In this document: one piece after another, positions 53,875-63,877 of the stretch
Layout of the letters: each line of letters begins with the position of its first letter
Position numbering within the stretch: position 1 is the stretch's first letter
DNA from: Thermogemmatispora carboxidivorans
GTDB lineage: Bacteria; Chloroflexota; Ktedonobacteria; Ktedonobacterales; Ktedonobacteraceae
Direction of reading: 5' to 3'
Length of the DNA: 64,000 nt
NCBI RefSeq assembly: GCF_000702505.1
Contig: NZ_JNIM01000001.1
Coordinates: 5,543,960 to 5,607,959 of the forward strand
Position numbers and translations under genes: made by a program
The notes under the pieces: model-generated
Databases searched by the model: none
What the model was told of the DNA's origin: nothing
Seen by the model: only the letters and a program-made list of their open reading frames with translations

Positions 53875-55440
53875 TTAGGCGGAGGCGCTACTACCGCCGG
53901 CAGCATCGCTGGCAGGATTCAGCTCCTCGGGCGTGCCGATGACCTCGGCCAGAATTTCTTCGTCGGAGATATCGCGCCGTATGGTCGCCTGGCCGATAAA
54001 GTAGATGACGGCTCCGGCCACCAGCGAGATCGCGGCGAAGCCTACCAGCGAGAGGTCCCAGGCCAGGGTACTGATCAGGGTTGTCCAGGGCGAGATGAAG
54101 ATGACCGCTACCCCGAAGGCGCTGGCGATGCAGCCGATGACCGCGCACAGGTAGAAGACCCAGTCTGGCGCGAGCTGCACGCGCTGGAAGCTCTCGCGGT
54201 ACTTGTAGCGGATGTAGATCACGTCGATGAAGAGGAAAACCATCGAGATGCACCAGATGATAGTGACCGCGGCCTGCAGGACGTCGTAAACCACTGTCGA
54301 GAGGTCCGAGGGCTTGAGGGCCTGGATAACGAAGGGCGCGATGATGAAGGTGATGAGCGTCAGGACGCCTGAGATGATGCTCTGAACCAGCACCGCTACC
54401 CAGGGCACGCGGTTGCGGTTGACCTTGCTCATGACTGTGGGCAGGCGCCGGTCGAGGCCGGAGACGAAGAGCAGGCGCCCGAAGGAGTAGTTGTAGACAA
54501 CGGTGTTGAAGAGGAAGAAGCCAATGAAGATCAGGTTGACGATAGTGGCCAGCACCGTGCCCGCCGGGCCGAAGCCGTATTTGACCGCCGCTGCGACAAC
54601 GGAGGGGTTGCCCTGACTCTGGATGGTCGGGGGAACGGCCATCATGACGCCGAAGGTGCCAAGCAGATAGGCTACCATGACAACGACTGAGCCCCAGAGC
54701 AGGTAGCGGGTGATGGCGCGCGTGTTCTGGACTTCTACCCCCATGTTGAGAGGAACTTCAATGCCAAGCAGGGCCAGGATTACCAGGCCGTAGAAGGTGT
54801 AGTTCGTGTTGTTGAGCTGCCAGTGGGCGGCGGAGAAGTCAGCCTGGGCCGGGTGCCCGCTCAAGAGCCAGACCAGGCCGGCAAGGCCGACCAGCAGGAT
54901 GGCGCCGCCGTAGGCGACGAAGATGACATTGACGAGGTTCTGGGTCACGCGGAAGCGTAGCACCGAGAGCAGGCATGAAAGGGCGATTACCAGGAGGATC
55001 ACCAGGCCCTGCTCCCAGGGTTCTGGTAACAGGTTGAGGCCGTACTGGCTGCCAAGCTGCTGGATGAGGGAGACGACGGCGTCGCCGGTGGCGATCATTA
55101 CCAGTACGCCAGGCCACCAGGCGCAAAAGCCGGCGAAGAAGCCCATGAAGGTCCCAAAGGCGCGCGTGGTCCAGACGTAGATCGATCCCTCGCCGGGAAA
55201 CATCAGGCCGAGCTGGCCGGTGACGATGGCGCCAGGGATGAGAAAGGTCAGAAAGCCTAAGATCCAGTAAATAAAGGCCGCTGCTCCGGCTCCTGTGACA
55301 ACGCTGGAGTTGCTGATGAAGAGGACGATGGCGACGAAAATCGCGACCATGTCGAAGGAGTTGAGGACCTTCGGGAGAATGCCGCCAGCGATACGCTCGG
55401 AGCGCAAGACTGTGCCGCTGTTCTCTGCTGCTGTCTCCAT
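53875..55440 (-). CDS. APC-superfamily amino acid/polyamine permease
   Basis: 521 residues from ATG 55440, which has GGGAGG upstream; the ORF is open for another 100 codons of non-membrane, Pro/Ser-rich sequence that is unlikely to be coding. About twelve membrane helices. The first helix region VLNSFDMVAIFVAIVLFISN and the second GAIVTGQLGLMFPGEGSIYV carry the GS-rich and FPxxGS-like signature of APC transporters. The C-terminus is short and hydrophilic. The substrate cannot be told from sequence. The 520-base region upstream (55441-55960) holds no gene or riboswitch that could be recognised. Confidence 0.88.
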   Translation of the reverse strand: METAAENSGTVLRSERIAGGILPKVLNSFDMVAIFVAIVLFISNSSVVTGAGAAAFIYWILGFLTFLIPGAIVTGQLGLMFPGEGSIYVWTTRAFGTFMGFFAGFCAWWPGVLVMIATGDAVVSLIQQLGSQYGLNLLPEPWEQGLVILLVIALSCLLSVLRFRVTQNLVNVIFVAYGGAILLVGLAGLVWLLSGHPAQADFSAAHWQLNNTNYTFYGLVILALLGIEVPLNMGVEVQNTRAITRYLLWGSVVVMVAYLLGTFGVMMAVPPTIQSQGNPSVVAAAVKYGFGPAGTVLATIVNLIFIGFFLFNTVVYNYSFGRLLFVSGLDRRLPTVMSKVNRNRVPWVAVLVQSIISGVLTLITFIIAPFVIQALKPSDLSTVVYDVLQAAVTIIWCISMVFLFIDVIYIRYKYRESFQRVQLAPDWVFYLCAVIGCIASAFGVAVIFISPWTTLISTLAWDLSLVGFAAISLVAGAVIYFIGQATIRRDISDEEILAEVIGTPEELNPASDAAGGSSASA

Positions 55441-55800
55441 AAGTGCATGCCTCCCGGCTGGAGAGCTGGCCGCTGCTCCTTTCGCCTGCTCCTCTGTTTT
55501 CTTGCTTTCCTCCTCTCTGCCTGCCGTCAGGAGAGAGGGCGGGCCTGGCTGCTGAGGAGGAGAACGCCGGCGAAAGGCTGAGCGGCCCTGACAACGGTCG
55601 GTTAGTCGGTCTTCTTGAGAGGGACTGTCGAGGGCGCCTGTCCTGGGTTGCCCGCTGGATCTATGGCTGGTTGGGTTTGGGCTGGGCGCAGGTTGGGCGC
55701 GACGGAGAGGAGCAAAGCGTTGAGGATCTGGCTGGCTTCGCTCATCCATTGGGGACGGGGCGCCCTCGCTTGCTATGATGGGTCGGGCTGTCTTGAGTGA

Positions 55801-55844
55801 AAAAAGATCCCCCCTTTCCCGTGGCTTCCTTTCACGACGGGAAG
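55801..55844 (-). terminator. Possible terminator after the acidic membrane protein gene
   Basis: On the minus strand TTCCCGT (55844-55838) pairs with ACGGGAA (55823-55817), then AGGGGGGATC and a run of six T (55806-55801). The T run is separated from the stem by ten bases, so the assignment is weak. Confidence 0.3.
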
Positions 55845-55960
55845 GTGCGTCCCTGGCCTAATCGATGTCAGCAACAACAATCGAGCCGTTTAGGTGCCGG
55901 CACTGGCAGCAAAACGCTCTCTACCTAGAGTATAAACGATAGTTGATCCGTGCGCCAGGG

Positions 55961-57283
55961 TCAGCTTTTCTTGGCTGAAGAGGTGGGCGACGGAGAAGGA
56001 GTCGCTTGCTGACTGCTGGCGTTGAGCTTGGCTTTCTCCTCGGCGATCTTGCGCTGTACGCCGCGCAGGTAGGCTTGAGCGCCGTCGAGGTCGGCATCGG
56101 TAATTGCCTGCAGCTGTTTAGGCATCTGCTTTACCTGTGTCGACCAGCTCTCCAGCACGGTCTGGAGAGCAGCCAAGACCTGGTTATCCTGGCCGATGTT
56201 CGCCAGCCACTGACGCGCTTGCTTGAAGGCGCGCAGGGTGACGTTCAGGAAATCGCCGGTGACGTTGGCTGCCAGAGTCAAGAGCGGGCTGACGAAGACG
56301 TTGTAGGCTGTACGCAGCAGGCGGGCCGCGGCGAGGGCAGCATCCAGCGAGACCCCTTCGATGTTCTCCAGCGAAGAGATCAGCTCTTTGCGCACCGAAT
56401 CGGCGCCTGCCTGGAAACCACGGTTAAAGGCGTCAGCTACCTGGCGCTCGATATTGGTGGCGGTGTTGCCGATCGTCTCGGGGATTTTGGGAGCCAGCTG
56501 CGAAGCAGCTACTACAGCCCCGCCGGTAGCGGCCACGCCCAGGCCGACAAGCACGCGGCGCCGTGTGAGGAAGCGCTTTTTGCGGCGCGGCTTCTCTTCC
56601 TCGTAGTATTCCTCTTCTGCTTCTTCTGGGGGGAAAAACTCTGGCTCTGGTTCGGCCAGCCGGCGGGTGGTCAGATGTCTGGTGGCTCGCCGCCTGACCG
56701 GCAGGATCGGCTCGCCGCTGCCTTCCTCTTCATCCTCTATCAGCCCATCCTCGTAGCGGCCAGCCGCGCTACCAGCCTGGCCATAGCTCTCCTCAAACTC
56801 AGGTGAGATAAAGCCATACTGCTCCGGCTCGTCTTCAGCGATCGCTATGGCCTCATCGCTCCATTCTTCTTCGGCCTCTTCCTCCTCCGGCAGCTGGCGG
56901 CGTGAGGGCAGGCGTGAGGGGCGCAGTCCACCTGTGGCGTACAGCTCTCGGCTATAGAGCGTATGGCTTCGGCCCCGTGCCGACGGAAGCAGCTCCTCCT
57001 CCGTCTCGGGGGGCGCCGTCAAAACCCCCTCGCTGTGTAGGCTCATCTCCTCGCGTTTGCTCGCCAGAATGCTCTGGCGCATCAGCTGTCGTGTCCGACG
57101 CAGGTCAGGGCGCCGTGTTAGCAGGGAGCCGGAGGGGGTGCGACTGCTGCTAGCGGAGGGCCAGCGCGTCTGCTCTGTCTGTCCACGATAGCTCTGCGAC
57201 CTCAGATCCTCGTAATCTTCCTGATTGTATTGGCGGCCCGGGCTTCTGCGGTATAGCCTTCTCTCCATACGCTCGTTTGTCAT
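55961..57283 (-). CDS. Acidic single-pass membrane protein of unknown function
   Basis: 440 residues from ATG 57283 with GGGAGGAATGC before it; a longer ORF starts at 57328. Residues 1-30 are Arg-rich, residues 30-245 are disordered with many acidic stretches (EEEEAEEEWSDEAIAIAEDE, PEEAEEEYYEEEKP), then RRKKRFLTRRRVLVGLGVAA leads into one membrane helix (about 248-268). The last about 170 residues are helical (IEGVSLDAALAAARLLRTAY, FKQARQWLANIGQDNQVLAA) and end in Ser/Pro/Thr repeats. The double Arg before the helix recalls a Tat signal but its position is internal. No family recognised. Confidence 0.65.
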   Translation of the reverse strand: MTNERMERRLYRRSPGRQYNQEDYEDLRSQSYRGQTEQTRWPSASSSRTPSGSLLTRRPDLRRTRQLMRQSILASKREEMSLHSEGVLTAPPETEEELLPSARGRSHTLYSRELYATGGLRPSRLPSRRQLPEEEEAEEEWSDEAIAIAEDEPEQYGFISPEFEESYGQAGSAAGRYEDGLIEDEEEGSGEPILPVRRRATRHLTTRRLAEPEPEFFPPEEAEEEYYEEEKPRRKKRFLTRRRVLVGLGVAATGGAVVAASQLAPKIPETIGNTATNIERQVADAFNRGFQAGADSVRKELISSLENIEGVSLDAALAAARLLRTAYNVFVSPLLTLAANVTGDFLNVTLRAFKQARQWLANIGQDNQVLAALQTVLESWSTQVKQMPKQLQAITDADLDGAQAYLRGVQRKIAEEKAKLNASSQQATPSPSPTSSAKKS

Positions 57284-57551
57284 GCATTCCTCCCAACACT
57301 GATCAGGCTGTCTTCTGGTCGGCGGCACGGCCTCCTTGCCAGCGTCGGTGGCCTGAGTAAGCGTTGAACACTGTGCGCTTTATACTCATTTTACCTCATC
57401 GAAGAGCGGTTCGTCTAGCACGGCGCGCTGTTCTACAGAAAAAAACGCTCGCCGCCCGACTCTTTGGCCCTCGCTCTTCCCGGCGCCGGCCCTGATCGTG
57501 TTGCCTGGCTCTTATTATAGCTCAGGTCTCAAGAGAAATCAAACATTTGTT

Positions 57552-60500
57552 CTAGTTCCTCCGCCGCTGTGGCTGGGAGCGCCGGCCTCGGCGTCGGAGC
57601 AGCAAGAGGGTGCCCAGGGCCAGGAGCGCGCTGCCGGTCAGGGCCAGGGCGTTGCCCAGGCGGCGTCTGGCCGCGGGGAGTGGTGGGGCAAAGATGGCTG
57701 CTCGCTCGGGGTAGGGTCCCAGCCGTGCATTGGCTGGCAGGCGCAGGGCGAGCTGCAGGACTTCGGCCAGATGCAGGGCGCGGCGCGGTGTGGTCTGGGC
57801 GATCTGCTCGCGGCAGCTAAAGCCATCGGCGACGATCAAGGTTTCCGGGCGGGCGGCGCGCACGGTCGGCAGCAGCAGGCGCTCGCCGACCTGCCGGGAG
57901 AGCGCGGCGTGTTGGGCTTCGAAGCCAAAGGCTCCGGCCATGCCGCAGCAGCCGGCGTCGGGAACCTGCACTTGCAGGCCGAGTTTGCTCAGCAGGGTGC
58001 GTTCGGCTGTAACGTTCATGAGTGCGCGCTGGTGGCAGTGGGGCTGGAGCAGGACCTGACCTTCCAGGCGCGGCCAGCGGTAGTCTTGGGCCTGCTGCTC
58101 GAGAAATTCACTGAGCAGAAGGACGCGCTCTTTGAGCTGCTGCGCCTCTGGTCGCTCGGGGAAGAGGTTGGGCAGCTCGTCGCGGAAGACAGAGACACAG
58201 CCCGGCTCTAGTCCAACGATGGGGATGCCCTGCGCAAGGTAGGGGCGAAGTACGGCCTGGATCTGCTCTAGCTGCCGTTTGGCGGTGGCGAGCATGCCGT
58301 AGTCATAGAGTGGGCGCCCGCAGCAGAGGGCAGCGGGCGGTAGCTCGACCTGGAAGCCGAGGGTTTCGAGGACCTCGACGGCGGCCCGTGCCGTTTCGGG
58401 ATGGAAGTAGTTGTTGAAGGTGTCGGCCCAGAGCAGGACCCGCGGGCGCTGGCTCTGATCCGTCGGGCGCGGGCGACTCTGGAACCAGCGGCGGAAGCTG
58501 AGCGGGGCCAGGCGCGGCAGGCGCCGCTCAGGAGCAATGCCGCCCACCCGCTTGAGTAGCTGTCTCAGCAGTGGCGCCTGCGTCAGGAGATTCACCAGTT
58601 CGGGGGCGCGTGTTCCCAGGGCGGCCCAGCGGTGAATAAGGCCGAAGAGATAGGCGCTGCGCGGTCGCAGGCGGCCTGCATAATAGTGGGCCAGGAATTC
58701 GGCCTTGTAGGTGGCCAGGTCGACATTGACGGGGCATTCGCTTTTGCAGCCCTTGCAGGCCAGGCAGAGATCGAGGGCCTGATGCACCTCTTCGGAGCGC
58801 CAGCCGCCGCGCAAGGGGTCGCCGTAGAGCATCTCGAAGAGCAGATGGGCGCGCCCGCGGGTGGAGTGGGCTTCTTCGCGCGTGACCATGTAGCTTGGGC
58901 ACATCAGGCCGCCGTCAGTGCGGCGACATTTGCCGACGCCGACGCAGCGCATGACGGCATGGGCAAAGTTGCCGTGGTCGGCGGGGAAGCGAAAGTAGGT
59001 GGCGGCGGGACGCGGTAGCGGCAACGCGTGGCGCAGGTCCTGGTCGAGTCGGTAGGGGTTGACGACCTTGCCAGGATTCATGCGTCCGGCAGGGTCCCAG
59101 ATGGCCTTGAACTCGCGGAAGGCCTCTAGTAGTTCTGGCCCAAACATTTTGGGCAGCAATTCGGCCCGAGCCTGGCCGTCGCCGTGTTCCCCGGAGAGTG
59201 AGCCGCCGTAGCGCACGACGAGATCGGCGGCCTCTTCCATGAAGGCCCGAAACTGGCGAATGCCTTCCTGGCTCTCCAGGTCGAAGCTGGCACGCATGTG
59301 GACGCAGCCTTCACCGCAGTGGCCATAAAAGTTGGCCTGGTAGCCGTAGCGGTCGAGGAGGGCACGCAGCTCGCGCAGATAGGCGCCGAGACGGCTCGGG
59401 TGAACGGCGGAATCTTCCCAGCCTTCCCATTTGAGCGGTTGGCCAGGGACGAAGGTGGAGGCGCCAAGGGCCGATTCGCGCACTTCCCACAAGGCCCGCG
59501 CTTCGTCCTGGCTGCGGCAGAGGCGCATCTGCGGCGGGTTGCTCCCTCGCTGCAGGTGGGCCATCAGGGCACGCGCCTGCTCTTCGGCCTCTGCGCGGGT
59601 TTGTCCACCGAATTCGAGCAGCAGCCAGCCACCTCCTGGGGGCAGCAGGCGCAGGTGTTCAAGGTTGAGACCCTTGCGACGGCTGTCGGAGACGAGGCCC
59701 TCGTCGAGACCTTCGAGGGCGATGGGGCGAAATTCAAGCAGAATGGGCACTTCGTCGCAGGCGCGGAAGAAGTCGGGATAGCCGAGGACGAGCAGGACCC
59801 GCTCGGGGGGACTGGGCACCAGGCGTACAGTGGCTTCTAGCACGGTGACGCAGGTGCTTTCGCTGCCGACGAGGGCGCGGGCGACGTGAAAGCCGTTTTC
59901 CGGCAGCAGTTGATCGAGGTTGTAGCCGGAGACCCGGCGCGGGATGGCCGGGTAGCGCTGGCGGATGAGGTCGGCGTAGCGATCGCGCAGGGCTTTGAGA
60001 CGAGCGTATATCTCGCCGCGGCGTCCCCCGGCGGCGATGATCTGGGCCAGTTCTTCCTCGCTGGTGGGACCGACGCGCAGGCGTAGGCCGTCGTAGGTGA
60101 CGATTTCCAGCTCTTCGATGTTGTCAACGGTTTTGCCGCCCATCAGTGAGTGGGTGCCGCAGGAGTTGTTGCCGATCATGCCGCCCAGGGTGCAGCGGTT
60201 GTGCGTTGAGGGGTCGGGGCAAAGGTCAGGTGATGTTGCTCGGCGGCCCGGCGCAGGTCGTCCAGTACTACCCCCGGCTCAACACGTGCCAGACGCCGTT
60301 TGGGGTCGAGGCTGAGAATATGCTGCATGTGGCGCGAGAGGTCGAGTACGACGGCTACGTTGCAGGTCTGGCCAGCGGTGCTCGTGCCGCCGCCGCGCGC
60401 CAGGACGGGGACATCGTAGGCGCGGCAGACGGCGATGGCGGCGCTAACGTCGTCTCCATCGCGTGGCAGGATGACGCCTAGAGGCACCTGGCGGTAGTTT

Positions 60501-60649
60501 GAGGCGTCGGTCGAGTAGATGGCGCGGCTGCCGGCGTCAAAGCGCACTTCGCCACGTACCTGGGCGCGCAGGGCGCTTGTCAGCTCATTGAGCCTGCGCG
60601 AGTTAAGCGTGTCGTTCCTCGGCGATGGCCGCTGCTGAACATGCTCCAC
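57552..60649 (-). pseudogene. FAD-binding and Fe-S oxidoreductase (YdiJ/GlcD-GlcF type), frame interrupted
   Basis: Two ORFs, 60176-60649 (157 residues) and 57552-60179 (875 residues), together encode one protein of about 1030 residues. The first has the FAD domain start (LPRDGDDVSAAIAVCRAYDV, PVLARGGGTSTAGQ); the second resumes at MIGNNSCGTHSLMGGKTVDN. At 60216-60219 a run of four G stands where five would restore HLTFAPDPSTHNRCTLGGMIGNN-like sequence, so one base is missing. The C-terminal half has Fe-S ligands (CVGVGKC...CP, CLACKGCKSECPVN) and two CCG-type motifs (ALCCGRPLYDYG, AGCCGMAGAFGFE). The family oxidises D-2-hydroxyacids. The last 33 residues add a hydrophobic helix (TGSALLALGTLLLL) and an Arg-rich end, unusual for the family. 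Confidence 0.82.
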
Positions 60650-60843
60650 TGGTTGATCTTCCGTCCTTCCTGGTCCTGATGGTGCCGGGTCTGAATACGG
60701 GTCGAGGTCAGCAAGTGCGATTGCCGGCCCGGCCTGATTACGGCCCAGGCGCAGAATGTGTCAGAGCGCGGGCTGTTGCTCTCTCTTGGCTGCTGCGAGG
60801 GCGACGACAGGCACAGGTGGGGCGCTAGCTGCTGCCGGGCTAT

Positions 60844-61794
60844 TCAGAGCAGACGCGCCAGCCGCTCCACGAAGAAGGTGGTGAAGCCTGTGACGTCGAC
60901 CGCCGTGGCTGCCAGGACGTTGGCCGGCGGAGTCTCGGAACGGCGACGGAACCAGGCCACGGTGGCCCCCGAGGTTTGATGGCCGCTCAACTCGACGTCG
61001 ACGTAGACTGGCTCCCAGCGGAGCAGCTCGGGATGGATGGCGGCGGCCAGTGCCAGCGGGTCGTGCAGGTGGAAGCGCTCGTAGCCAGCGCGCGGGGCGA
61101 AGTCCTCAAAGTAGTGAGCGAGCATGGCTGCAATGCTGCGCCCGATGCGGCTCTCGGGCCGGCATAATGGGGCGAACTGCGCATGAGTAAGCCCAACCTG
61201 CTGGGTGGTGTCGAGGCTGACGAGGCGCAGTGGCCAGCCGGCGTGGAAGACGATGTGGGCGGCCTCGGGGTCTGCGTAGATGTTGAACTCGGCGGCTGGG
61301 GTAACGTTGCCAGGGACGCGCAGGGCACCGCCCATGATGACAACTTCGCGCACCTGATGGGCAATCTCCGGGGCCAGTCTGACGGCCAGGGCCAGATTGG
61401 TCAACGGCCCTACGGCGACCAGGGTGATGGCACCTGGGGCAGCCTTGATGCGCTCTCTGAGGAAGGTGGCTGCAGGTTGCCCAACAGGGCCAGTGGTCGG
61501 CTCCGCTAGCTCGGCCCGCCCCAGACCATGTTGACCGTGGACCTCGGGGGCGTGAAGCGGCTCGCCCACCAGCGGACGCGCTGCGCCGGCTGCTACGGGG
61601 ATGTCCTCGCGCCCGGCGAGGGCCAATAAGGCCAGCGCGTTGCGCGTGGTGTCCTCCAGCGGAACGTTGCCACTGACAGTGGTGACACCCTCCAGACTGA
61701 CCTCGGGCGAGGCAAGGGCCAAGAGGAGGGCCAGGGCATCGTCGATGCCTGGATCGGTGTCGAGGATAAGGCGCAAAGGCTGCTTGCTTGACAT
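60844..61794 (-). CDS. Nucleoside hydrolase (inosine/uridine-preferring type)
   Basis: 316 residues. The calcium-binding signature LILDTDPGIDDALALLLALA is at residues 9-28. Other family features: VTTVSGNVPLEDTTRNALAL, VHGQHGLG, TLVAVGPLTNLALAVRLAP, VIMGGALRVPGNVTPAAEFN (NxY/DPE ribose contact follows) and FHLHDPLALAAAIHPEL. The enzyme splits ribonucleosides into base and ribose for salvage. It has no transporter next to it. The 443 bases upstream (61795-62237) hold no gene. Confidence 0.93.
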   Translation of the reverse strand: MSSKQPLRLILDTDPGIDDALALLLALASPEVSLEGVTTVSGNVPLEDTTRNALALLALAGREDIPVAAGAARPLVGEPLHAPEVHGQHGLGRAELAEPTTGPVGQPAATFLRERIKAAPGAITLVAVGPLTNLALAVRLAPEIAHQVREVVIMGGALRVPGNVTPAAEFNIYADPEAAHIVFHAGWPLRLVSLDTTQQVGLTHAQFAPLCRPESRIGRSIAAMLAHYFEDFAPRAGYERFHLHDPLALAAAIHPELLRWEPVYVDVELSGHQTSGATVAWFRRRSETPPANVLAATAVDVTGFTTFFVERLARLL

Positions 61795-62237
61795 GGATTC
61801 TCCCTTTTGTCTGGCCTGGCTGACTGGTTGGCCGGTTGGCTGTCTGCCCGACTGAGACCCTTCGCAAGAGCCTCTGCCGGGCCGGGTAAGTGCATGAGTG
61901 GCCTTGCTGTGTCTGTTCGCTCTCGCTCTGGTTCTTGTCTATCTCTCTGTAGAGAGCATATCCCTGACTGTGGGCCGCGGTCAAGGTCTTCGGCCTTCCG
62001 GCCAGGGCAGGATAGGCAGGCTTCTCAGGAAAAGCCTGACTTGAGCGGGTAAATGTATACTCATAGAGAGCGATCTATGCTAGAATACAGATAAGAGAGG
62101 TGTGACTCTTTTGGCTGGGAAAGAGTGGCCTCAGTTATCTTTCCTGATCCTGGTTAGGAAAGGTGTCTCGCCGGAGCAGGGCGATTGTGTTTCTCTACTC
62201 GGTTACGGAGAGTCAAGGGCTGTAGAAAGGAACTTGT
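61795..62237. other. Divergent intergenic region without a recognised gene
   Basis: 443 bases between the nucleoside hydrolase start and the DUF4352 gene. TATACT at about 62056 and TAGAAT at about 62081 could be -10 elements for the plus-strand gene, with no clear -35 partner. Confidence 0.4.
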
Positions 62238-63194
62238 ATGCAGTCGTATCCTTCTCCTCCTCCTGATCAGACACCGCCTGGGGGTGGCTCTGTGCCACCC
62301 CCAGCGATGGGCCAGACGCCTCTACCTGGAAACTCGCCCTCGCTGCCTGGTTATGACCAGTGGGGGCGATCGGACCCGTATGCCACGACGGCTGGCTCTT
62401 CTGGCATTGTACCGGCTTCGCCGCTCACGCCACCGCCGCCGCCTGGGCCGGGGCAAACGTTCTGGCCAACAGTCCCGACAGCTGGGGGGCCACTGGTGCA
62501 GGTGCCTCCTTCGCCGTCGCAGGCTCCGCGCCGCAGCCTGACCTGGCTCTGGATTATTGCCCTCGTCGTGGTCTTTCTGGCGGGTCTGGGGCTGGGCGAC
62601 GTCATTGGTACGCTGACTGCTGCTCCCAAGACGACCAGCACCGCTAATCGGTCGACTCCATCGACGACCTCGACGGCGCTCAGTAGCACTGATGCGACCG
62701 CGACCGCCGCCGCTGCTGCCAGTAGCAGTAGCACGACGGCGGAGTCTTCTCCGACGGCCACGCCGACCTCTTCGTCCTCATCTTCCACCACGAGTAGCAG
62801 CAGCAGCGTCCATCATAAGGTGGGTGAGACGGTCACTTTTAATAATGTCTGGCAGATCACCGTGAACTCGGTCCAGACCTCGCCGGGTCAGGGCTTCGAT
62901 CAGCCCCAAGGCCGGTGATCAGTACCTGCTGCTCGACGTGACACTGGTCAATATCTCAGATAGTGAGCAGGAGGTGGCGGCAAGCTTTAACTTCACTCTG
63001 CGTGATACCGAGGGGCGCGAGATTGAGATGGCTTTTGTGGATTTTGCCAGCCGCCGCCGACCGGCAAGGTGGAGCCGCAGCAGAAGATTCGCGGGACCCT
63101 GCCCTATGAGGTTCCACAGAGTCAGCATGACTTTGTCCTCTCCTTCACGGATATTATGGAGAGTGGCCAGCTCTTCTGGGATATCCATGTTTGA
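62238..63194 (+). pseudogene. DUF4352-type membrane-anchored protein, two frame interruptions
   Basis: The first ORF (62238-62918, 226 residues) has a Pro-rich cytoplasmic N-terminus, one membrane helix (LIIALVVVFLAGLGLGDVIG-like, about 110-130) and a Ser/Thr-rich linker. It then begins a DUF4352 beta-sandwich: VGETVTFNNVWQITVNSVQT. At the CCCC run 62904-62907 it goes out of frame; the next frame continues AGDQYLLLDVTLVNISDSEQ. Near 63044-63064 the frame changes again, and GKVEPQQKIRGTLPYEV to LFWDIHV completes the domain with a TGA at 63192. Two one-base changes therefore interrupt an otherwise coherent gene of about 318 codons. Family role: secreted or surface protein of unknown function. 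Confidence 0.75.
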
Positions 63195-63253
63195 GATCGC
63201 TGGCAGAGGGGTAGCAGCCTGGCTGATTGCCACCTGGTTGAGCTGATGCAGCG

Positions 63254-63877
63254 TCAGAACTGCCGTTGAGTCTGCTGCTCGTCTCCATAGCGGTAGGCCC
63301 CGGCGAAGTCCGGCGCTGCCTCTTTCTTTTTGCCGCTCCAGGCGGTGATGCGGATCTCATAAACGCTGGTGCGTTGCAGCTCGTCGTCGGTGACGGCCCG
63401 GTAGTCGCGCCCCGGCTCCAGGTGCGGAGCGTACTTTTTGAGCAGGGAGGTGGAGCGCATCCCTGGCTCGCTCTCGCTCCTGAATGATGGCCCCTTGCCC
63501 AAAGACGACGACGCTGGCGTATTCGACGCTGAAGCCCAGAGCGGTCCTGGCGGGCAGGAGTCTCCCCATTTCGTAGACAGTAAAGCAGACGCGCTCGCTG
63601 CCTTCAATGTTACTGCGCGTCCGCCCCTGAAGGCGGTATGTAGATAGATGGCGTGTGCGTCTTCGTCGTAGACGAAGAGGTGCTGTTGAGAAAGGGCTGT
63701 TCTCCCTCAACGGTGGCCCAGCACTCCTACGGGGGCGCGTTTGAGAAGGTGCGTATCCAGCCTTCGTCGTTGACGCTCGATCACGGCGGCGGGACGATGT
63801 GGCTCTAGCTGCTCAAGTGATTGCCCACGCTGGTGACTCCTTTCGCTCGCTTGGGTAGGCTGTCTGGGTTGCAGCAT
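63254..63877 (-). pseudogene. Pyridoxamine 5'-phosphate oxidase-family (PPOX) protein, several frame interruptions
   Basis: Segments in all three minus-strand frames, read in order, give a complete PPOX-type flavin-binding protein: LLKRAPVGVL, then VEGEQPFLN, HLFVYDEDAHAIYLHTAF, GRTRSNIEGSERVCFTVYEM, GRLLPARTALGFSVEYASVV, then LLKKYAPHLEPGRDYRAVTD and ELQRTSVYEIRITAWSGKKK. Joining them needs about four frame changes within 500 bases (near 63715, 63680, 63625 and 63455). Members bind FMN or F420 and reduce or oxidise small molecules; some give nitroimidazole resistance. The density of changes fits either a decayed gene or poor sequence. The final 100 bases of the window show nothing recognisable. 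Confidence 0.7.
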
